Of a DNA stretch of 64,000 nucleotides, positions 56,801 through 64,000 are shown in pieces. The notes beneath the pieces are model-generated. The model was given only the letters and a program-made list of their open reading frames with translations. It was not told the DNA's origin and made no database searches. This DNA is from Irpex lacteus (Eukaryota; Basidiomycota; Agaricomycetes; Polyporales; Irpicaceae). A program made the position numbers and the translations under genes. The stretch is from assembly GCA_001986395.2 (NCBI GenBank), contig MQVO02000005.1, forward strand, positions 1,550,001 to 1,614,000, in the 5' to 3' direction. Within the stretch, counting starts at the first letter, position 1. Each line of letters opens with the position of its first letter.

Positions 56801-57756
56801 CTCCTTCGGACTCCAACAACAGCAGTACGAATCTTCCTGCTCTGACAAGGTCAACAGATTCTCTCGCTACACCGTCAACGATGTCGGAGGTTTCTTCAAT
56901 ACAACAGCCTACGTCTTATCCGGTGTCCGAAGCGAAGAAGGACGCAGGCAACACGCCTGAGGAGCCCGTCGTAGACTTGACGCTACCTGAGCCGCGCAGA
57001 AGACCATTGATCAGTGCACCTGTTCCCTTTCCGTCATCGGGCGAGAATTCCCCTCGCACACCCCTCTCAACTCGCAAGTCTCTGGCTCTCCTTTCTTTCC
57101 CTCCTTTAGGGAAGTCTGATTCGAGTAACTCACCAGCCTCTGCAACTTGGGCACATAGGCCTAAACGTCCCTCCCTCACGTTGTTGTTTTCGAAGAAATC
57201 AATGTCCTCGCTCACATCTTCGTCGCCCTCTCAGCCTCTTAAAGACTCCTGCAGTACACCTTCCGACCCCATACCCATCCGACCTACCACACCCGCCTTC
57301 CCACCTGTGCTCGACACAACGATCTCCTCATCGCCTCTACACGTGTACGAATTCGATGAAAAGAAGCAGCAATCTACGGATCAGCCCACTGCTAGTACAG
57401 GAGACCTGTTGTCTGCCAAAGACGCCGATTGGCAAGGTCGCGAACGCAACGACTCTTCCTCGGGCTCGTCCCTCTTCTCGACACCTCAGCAGACGCCTAT
57501 TGCTGACTACTTCCGAGGTCGATCCAAATCGATTATCTCGCTGCTCGATGACCAGGACATGAAGTGTCCAGCCGGTGCAACCAAAGTGTACTCTGCCAAA
57601 TCATCCCCTATGGCATCAGCCTCCCAAGTATCGTTGACACCTTCTCTTGACGTCGGTATAGAGGATACGGTGGAGGAAGATTGGGCTCAAAGCGTCATCA
57701 ACGAAGCTCAAGCCTCGAGTTCACGGTCAAGATGGAGCGTGACGAAGCTTTTCTGA
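53801..57756 (+). CDS. RhoGAP-domain protein
   Basis: Three exons: 53801-55884, 55942-56081, 56141-57756; 1279 aa. RhoGAPs stimulate GTP hydrolysis by Rho/Rac/Cdc42 GTPases and so control polarity and actin. The domain starts at about residue 640: VFGRDLRTCVRE, LPAIVVRCHQHLMKWGL, EEGLFRINGRASHVAKLR with the arginine finger Arg695 formed across intron 1, then DPHAVSSIFKAYLRELPESI, and IASLIAQLPIEYRDLLYTV with MPLGNLLLLFCPSL. About 640 Ser/Pro-rich, mostly disordered residues precede it and about 400 Ser/Thr/Pro-rich residues follow, with many possible phosphosites. The N-terminus MYRGYLNRKKETQ may be a basic membrane-binding patch. No SH3, PH or BAR domain is seen. Confidence 0.92.
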
Positions 57757-58639
57757 GGCGTTACCCAACGTCCGTCATATTTAAGAAAATATTTTACTTC
57801 TTTTCTCCTTTCGCCCTGCTGGCAGTGCGACGCAAGTCGACACGGTTTGGGCTGAGCTCATCCTTTCTGCAACTCCATCTCATCATACATACCTCAAATT
57901 ATGCTTGTCTTTATTGCACTGTTCCAGCTTTCCTCGGATCTCTCCCTCATCTTAGGCTATCGTAACTTCATATATCATTCATCTCGCAATATCTGCGGAC
58001 AGTAACGGTCGTTTCGCTCTCATTCGTTTCTTCTTCTCCTGCTCTCATCATATCATTTTCTGCCCCCTCTTCTTGTTGCAAGCCGACTTGATAGTTCATA
58101 CATTAATGAAGCGCACAGCATTGACCTATAGCTCCTCCAGATGTTGCGTCAGGAGAGTGAAGATACATTCTCCTCTCAGCTATCGGTCAGTGCTTCGATT
58201 CTGCCGCGGGAGTACTAATATCGCTCGTTTTCAACGGTTGGGCACACCTAGTGAATACTGAAGTTTAAGTAAGTCCTCTCCCGATAAGTACTGCTGTGAG
58301 CCACGAATGACTGGACTGAGCGGCTATAGCGCCACAAAGGAAGGCCTTACCACAAATGGGTATCACCACGCCCCAATTTGGTCGGGCGTGATATGACTTA
58401 TTCACGTGCCGTTTACTATTTATATCATGAATCGGACTGACTTTCGAAATCAATACAGATTTCACACGACTTTGCAGATAGGGCCGGTTCCATTCGCGCA
58501 AGTATCACTACAAATGGCGTATGTCGACAACTCGTGCCAGTAAACACCGTTTCGGAGTCTGACTAATCGGCTAGCAGCCCTCTTATATAGCCAGGAGCAT
58601 CGCATTCAAGTCTTCAGAACACTGAGAACTCTGCTCATC
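57757..58639. other. Intergenic region
   Basis: About 880 bp. The left part is T-rich 3' UTR of the RhoGAP gene; a TATATAGCC stretch 58 bp before the next ATG may be core promoter. No gene, RNA or repeat recognised. Confidence 0.4.
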
Positions 58640-60137
58640 ATGTCACCAATCAAGAATGGACGCCTCCTCTTCAACGAATATCCCACAGGTATGTACCGCC
58701 GGCTATAAGTCACTCTGTTCCAGCATGCCGGACAGAGAATTCAATGCCTTCTCGATGATATAGACTACCCTATCCCCGGCAAGACAACAGTGTACGATGA
58801 ATCAGAGACTATAGATCTCGAGAACGTTCCTTTGAACGGCGGGTATCTGCTCAGAGTTCTTGTTGTCTCCGTCGATCCTTATCTGCGTGGCAAGATGCGC
58901 ATCGACTCTCCGTATGCGGTAAGCATCTTCAAATCTACGCAGTGCCTGAAGCTTACCAGCAGCATTCCAGGATTATTTCAAGCCTGGACAGCCGTCTGTA
59001 TCAGTCTTTCCAATCTTCTGGCGCATCTCGAGTGCTCATCTATCGCGTGCAGGATATACAACCTTGGCGTGGGAGTCGTACTTCGATCCGAACTTCAGGA
59101 TGTTAAACCAGGAGATCATATTTATGGGTTTTTGCGTAAGCACACGGTTATGCATACCCACAGCGCATGTGCTCACAAACCGTGTGCATAGCCTTCCAGC
59201 AATATGTCGTGAAGCCCACTCTGGAGGGCTACCGCATCATCCACAATGAGTATAATCTCCCCTGGAGCGCATTTGTGGGAGTAGTAGGCATGCCAGGTTG
59301 GTACTTTTCTCTTCATTGTCGACGCCCACCATTGAATATCATCTAAGGCGAGACCGCGTACAATTCATGGAAGGAATATTCGTCCGCTAAGAAAGGGGAA
59401 ACCGCTTTCGTCAGTACTGCTGCCGGTAAGCAGTGATATCTGCTATCCACCATAGCGTGTACACTAACACGGTAGATATGGCATCTAATCAGGCCCAGTT
59501 GGATCATTTGTCGTCCAACTTGCAAAGGCAGATGGCTTAAAGGTAATAGCCTCTACAGGCTCCGACGAGAAGGTCGAATTCGTCAAGAGCATTGGAGCAG
59601 ACGTTGTGTTTAACTACAAGACAACTGACACGAACGAAGTCCTCGCCAAAGAAGGACCTATCGATGTGTCAGTCTCATCACTTCGTCGTTTATCTGCAGG
59701 CTCACTTACATAACATATTTAGCTACTACGATAACGTTGGAGGAAGCACTCTGGACGCAGCACTTGCACACGCAGCTCATGGCGCACGATTCATTGTGAG
59801 CATATACCGACAGCGTATCCATTAACCATATATCGCTAACTGAGATGTTTCCTAGGAATGTGGCATGATCTCAGGTTACAATGTTGCGGCCCCTCCGGTG
59901 AAGAATCTTATGGCCATCATTTACAAAGAGGTCAAGATCTTCGGCTTCGTAGTCAACTCCCTTCGTCCCAAGTATGCAGAGGAGTTCTACAAGGAGGTTC
60001 CAAAGCTAGTCGCCAACGGAACAATCAAGTATAAGGAGGACAGAACTATCGGGCTCCAATATGCTGGTCACGCGCTGGAAGCTGTTCAGAGAGGTACAAA
60101 CAAGGCGAAGAGTGTGGTCATCGTGAATGAGGAGTAG
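58640..60137 (+). CDS. NADP-dependent MDR oxidoreductase (zinc-less, PTGR/LTB4DH-like)
   Basis: Nine exons: 58640-58688, 58764-58918, 58971-58993, 59053-59135, 59192-59296, 59348-59425, 59493-59667, 59723-59795, 59856-60137; 340 aa. The enzyme class reduces C=C bonds of enals and enones with NADPH. Landmarks: VSVDPYLRGKMR near the start, KPGQPIYNLGVGVVLRSE, KPGDHIYGF, GVVGMPGETAYNSW, the nucleotide-binding loop STAAGPVGSFVVQLAKADGL, STGSDEKVEFVKSIGADVVF, and YYDNVGGSTLDAAL. Zinc-ligand cysteines of classical alcohol dehydrogenases are absent. Exon 3 is only 23 nt; its donor (GTCTGT at 58994) was chosen to give the family block GQPI. No targeting signal, so probably cytosolic. Confidence 0.9.
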
Positions 60138-60558
60138 ATGAAACTCGAACATAGCGATCCAATGTACAATAATAGTCTGCGAAACGGACGAATCTAACTT
60201 GTTCCGATCCCCGAATCATCCACCATCGTGGACATATATTCACCTGTTTCAGACGGAAGAGGCCAAGAACTACTACAAAGCGGTGAAGTTAGGTGCGAAA
60301 AGCTGTGATTGTCATGGTGCGACCTAATGTTCATACATGCCAGTGTACAATCTAACAACAACAATGATCTATCTAAGTATTTCTGACAGCATGCCAACGT
60401 GTGTCTGGTGAAGTCCGTGCTATACATGCGAGAAGAGGATCCTGGGCGTGGGTATTTGCTATTATGATACGTATGGTGAAACCGAAGGGATGAAGGAATT
60501 GCGTGTACAGGAAGCCGAGATTATGACACTCTAGAGTCGGTCTTCTGTTTCTTCTATC
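60138..60558. other. Convergent intergenic region
   Basis: 420 bp holding 3' UTRs of the two convergent genes. No gene seen. Confidence 0.4.
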
Positions 60559-63500
60559 TTACAAGGCGTCAGGCGAAATATCTCCCAGCGTGTTCAGGTC
60601 GGCAGCGCTATATGCACTGAAAACCGATGGCGTCTCTCCGCCGTATTCGGAACGATCTCCAAGAGTTTCCTATAGAATTGATTGAGGGTCAGCGAATGCG
60701 TACGTCAGTAACAGAAAAAATACTCGCATCAAAGTAATGACTGGCGATTCCACGAGGAGCTGTGGACGAGTCGGCATCAGCATGTTGCTTACAGCGCGAT
60801 GATATCTTACACTTACTCTTAGGTGTTTTCGGCAAGCGACAGCTTGCGCCACTCTGCAAGATATGGTAGGCAACAAGTCCAGACCATCCGGTTTGGTGAG
60901 AGGCTCCTAATCCACGGCCGTCGTCTCCATGGAAGAACTACAATACGGGTAAGCGACATGGTACGTGTGAAGCGGAGTGAAGAATCACCTCGTAGAACCA
61001 CACATAATCACGGAAGTGCGGATCACGATCCAGCTTGACATTGCCACCATTCGCGGCGCGCTTGCCCTCGCGGTCACGTCCAAAGATGTGTATAATACGG
61101 TGTTGGATTTCCTCAGCAACGTTGGCGAGGTTCATGTAGTCGCCGCTACCAGTGGGGCATTCGACCTGCACTTCGTCTCCGTAGTACTGGTAGAACCGCT
61201 GAAGACTCTCGATAAGGATGAAGTTAACAGCGAGCCCTGGTGTATCATGTAAGTATAGTGATAATATACGGATCTAATCACCTACAGATAGGACCACGCC
61301 AGTTTGAGTTTCCACCAAACATGCCAGACATAGAGTCACCAGGCCAATAATTGACCTCGTAACGCTGGCCATGAACGTCGATGCCCCAAGGCTGATCCTT
61401 GTGCTTCTTCGAGAGACTGATGACAGACAAAAGCTCAATTAGTTATATATCAGGAAGCGGTAGTTAAGAGACACGTACGATCTAATACCATGCTCACTGA
61501 AGAATTCGTCTTCGTCCAGCATCTTCTCGAGCACGCGCTCCAGACGCTCCTTGCTCATCAAAGCCAGGAGACGACGTTCGCCACGACCCTTCACTAAACA
61601 TTCAAAATTTCACATGTTAGAAAGATCATCAAGCAGACGGCATTGGCGTACCTTTCATGTTGGCCATATTCCTGTCAGACATCTCCGGCCTATTCTCGAT
61701 AAACCACTCCATGCGTTTCTTGAAGCCAGGCAAGCGGTTGATAACAGAAGGTTCGAGGACAAGTGTCGCGTACAGCGGAATTAGCCCGACCAGACTACGC
61801 ACGGGCAGCTGCATGACATTTCCGGGACCGAACGAGATGGCGTCGTAGTACATCCCATCTTCTTCGTTCCAAAGGGTCTCTTCGTTTTCACCGGTCTTGA
61901 ACGTCATAGCATCCGCGATGAAGATAAAGTGCTAAAGAATTGGTGTCAGACGATGTAACACGTGGGTTAACAGGACGAAAGTACCTCAAAGAACTTCGAT
62001 GCAATATCCTCGTAAACAGGATTATTCTTCGCCAGTTCGAGAGCCATGTTTAACCTGAAGCAGACGAACACTAGAATTAGCCCGTGACTCGTTGAACTGT
62101 ACGCAAGACTTACATATTCAAGCAATAGAATGCCATCCATGCCGTACCGTCAGCCTGACGAAGAGTGCCTCCCGTAGGCAGTGGCTCCGAACGATTGAAG
62201 ACACCAATGTTATCCAAGCCAAGGAAGCCGCCCTCGAAGATGTTGTTGCCGTCCTGATCCTTACGGTTCACCCACCACGTAAAGTTCAACAGCAGTTTCT
62301 GGAAGACTCGTTCGAGGAACTGGTAGTCTTCGGTGCCGTAGAGCTTACGCTCGATCTTGAAGACACGGAATGTGGCCCTGCGAGCATTGATAATATCATT
62401 AATGGTGTCTTGGACTGCGTGGAATATTCGGAACGTACCATGCATGCACAGGAGGGTTTACGTCCCCGAAGTTCCACTCATAGGCGGGGATCTGACCATC
62501 GGGCTTCATGTACCATTCACGTGTAAGCAGATCCAACTGCTTCTTGGCAAACGCAGGATCCACGACTGCGAGAGGAATGCAGTGGAACGCAGTATCCCAA
62601 GCAGCGAAGAAGGGGTACTCCCATCTAAAGCAGGTACCCGTTAGGTTAGCGGGCGGTTCATCAAACTGTGAAAGTACGCACTTGTCCGGCATGGAGAGGA
62701 TATCTGCGATGTAGAGATGCTTCCAATCCTAGAGGTCGTCGACGTAAGCACATATCTCGAGAAACTTCACCATCGAAGACTTACCCTGTTGCGGATGTAC
62801 TGACGTTCATGCGGAGGAGGAGGCTGCTTCGGATCACCCTCCATCCAGTCCTTCTGGATAAACTGATAGAACTGCTTGGTCCAAAGCATCCCACCAAACG
62901 CTTGTCGCATGATCTGCCTGAAGTCGTCGCTGATGGGACCCATGACGAGACCATTGTAAAACTCGTTCGCTTCCTCGCGGCGTTCCTCGATGGCGTCGTC
63001 GAACAAGCCTTCATCTTCGATAGATGGATCCTCGTCGGGCTTAAGAGGCGTGAGCTTCAGACGCACAACGGCGCATCCGCCCTTAGGAGGGACATCACGG
63101 AAAACGTAGTGAGCCGCCGCTTTCGTTCCCTTCTTTTCGGGGTTGACAAAAGAGGGAGAGTCGGGGAAGGGTGTGCGAGGACCTTCCTCAACCTCGCTCG
63201 GTGGAGTCTCGTCTACGCCGTTCGGCGCGGTTCCATGCGCGGCAGTGTTGGAGTGAATCTTCGTCTGAAAATAAGTGGGTTGACCGTCGTCAGAAATAGG
63301 AGGGCGGTGGCTCGGAATAATATGGTCGTGGAAGGCGTCCTTGACGTAGGGAGTCTCGTTCTGACCACCATACAGCCTCTGGAAGTTCGTGTTGTTCTCG
63401 GTAAATAACAGCTCTGGTTGCACAACATCGTCTTCGGCCTCAACTTCCTCGCCTTGTTCGCCAACAGGAGGCGGAGATGGAAGGCAATAAAGATGATATT

Positions 63501-64000
63501 TTCCGAGAGAGTGGTGCTTGGTAGTGATCACCCCTTCACCACCCGCGTATAGGATCGGCTTAGGTGGGGCCTTATCGTTCCAGGACCAAGTGTTCGGGAA
63601 CCACAGCTGCGGAATAATGTGCAGGGTGGCTGGATCCGGTCCCCTGTTATAGGTGGTGATGCGTACGTAGACGTTGTCTGGATCCTGCTCATCCTTGGCG
63701 TACTGTGGGCATACAATTTAGCGCATATATGCGGCAAAGTAGAATTCTTTTACCTCTACAAACACGTCCCAGTAGCGGTCCTCATCGAGGATATCCGTAT
63801 CCAGTATTTCAAATTCTGGCACATCTCTGCCGCGATTCACGTTCTCCCGTACGAGTTCCTCGTAAGGGTAGCGCTTCTGCGGGTACTTATACAGGAACTT
63901 CATGTATGAGTGCGTCGGCGTAGAGTCGAGATAATAATACAACTCTTTAACGTCTTCTCCATGGTTTCCTTGATGCCCAGTCACACCGAAGAGTCGCTCC
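60559..64000 (-). CDS. GH63-like glycoside hydrolase, 5' end outside window
   Basis: Partial gene; exons from the window edge: 64000-63754, 63702-62785, 62728-62682, 62624-62439, 62377-62114, 62054-61985, 61931-61652, 61593-61479, 61416-61286, 61236-60989, 60937-60817, from 60759, and a last exon ending at the TAA at 60559. Motifs: [101 protein letters not shown] and [15 protein letters not shown], the (alpha/alpha)6 barrel signatures of GH63 and related glucosidases; Asp/Glu in AAWDTAF and YEWNFGD are catalytic candidates. No membrane anchor is seen in this part, so it is probably not the ER processing glucosidase I. Splicing before the last exon is ambiguous. Confidence 0.85.

Noticed and set aside
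58919..59052. Retained frame across introns 2 and 3 of the MDR oxidoreductase
   Set aside because: It is open but encodes nothing like the family; splicing through the 23-nt exon yields the expected GQP(I) block.
1..64000. CRISPR arrays, bacterial operons, tRNA or rRNA genes
   Set aside because: No regularly spaced repeats, no cloverleaf or ribosomal sequence recognised by eye; the DNA is fungal nuclear.

Overview
This window is nuclear DNA of a filamentous basidiomycete, most likely an Agaricomycete. The genes are split by many short introns (about 45-80 nt, GT..AG, often with a CTAAC/CTGAC-like branch site). The gene content is typical of that group: an F-box-like protein, a BTB protein, a protein with an MLKL-like four-helix bundle and degenerate kinase, RGG and RPEL proteins, a Helitron with a DUF6570-type region, and a cut-and-paste transposon carrying a Ulp1 protease. 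I assembled all gene models by hand from splice sites and frame; total lengths that divide by three are the main internal check.

Layout. 0.8-2.5 kb: zinc-cluster regulator with two Zn2Cys6 domains and an integrase-like HHCC domain (+). 2.7-4.3 kb: PP2C phosphatase (-). 5.7-7.3 kb: S-adenosylmethionine decarboxylase with a possible uORF (-). 7.8-12.3 kb: small genes (coiled-coil protein, RPEL protein, DUF1279 protein, complex I-like subunit, short hypothetical). 12.4-15.5 kb: a weak hypothetical and two tandem paralogous secreted proteins. 15.8-17.8 kb: DBF4 (-), divergent from a gamma-tubulin complex protein at 18.1-21.6 kb (+). 21.8-26.1 kb: complete TIR transposon encoding a Ulp1-DDE fusion (-). 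26.2-28.3 kb: MLKL-like protein (+), its ATG 22 bp from the transposon end. 28.6-30.8 kb: CDC6 (-). 31.3-32.4 kb: membrane protein (+). 32.6-34.6 kb: SPO11 (-). 34.8-36.0 kb: BTB protein (-). 36.6-38.6 kb: caprin-like RGG protein (+). 40.2-41.7 kb: mitochondrial carrier (+). 42.3-49.8 kb: Helitron RepHel gene (+) with a divergent unknown gene (-). 50.2-52.5 kb: two lineage-type proteins. 53.8-57.8 kb: RhoGAP protein (+). 58.6-60.1 kb: MDR-type NADP oxidoreductase (+). 60.6 kb to the end: GH63-like glycosidase, truncated by the window edge (-).

How the genes relate. There is no biosynthetic cluster. Several genes concern chromosome duplication and segregation (DBF4, CDC6, gamma-tubulin complex protein, SPO11), but they are probably only neighbours. 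Two ACGCGT boxes lie upstream of CDC6. Both mobile elements have uninterrupted open frames after splicing, so both look young. The most unusual item is the transposon at 21.8-26.1 kb, whose single 1171-residue product joins a SUMO-protease-like domain to a DDE transposase. The Helitron's divergent partner gene and the caprin-like protein come next.
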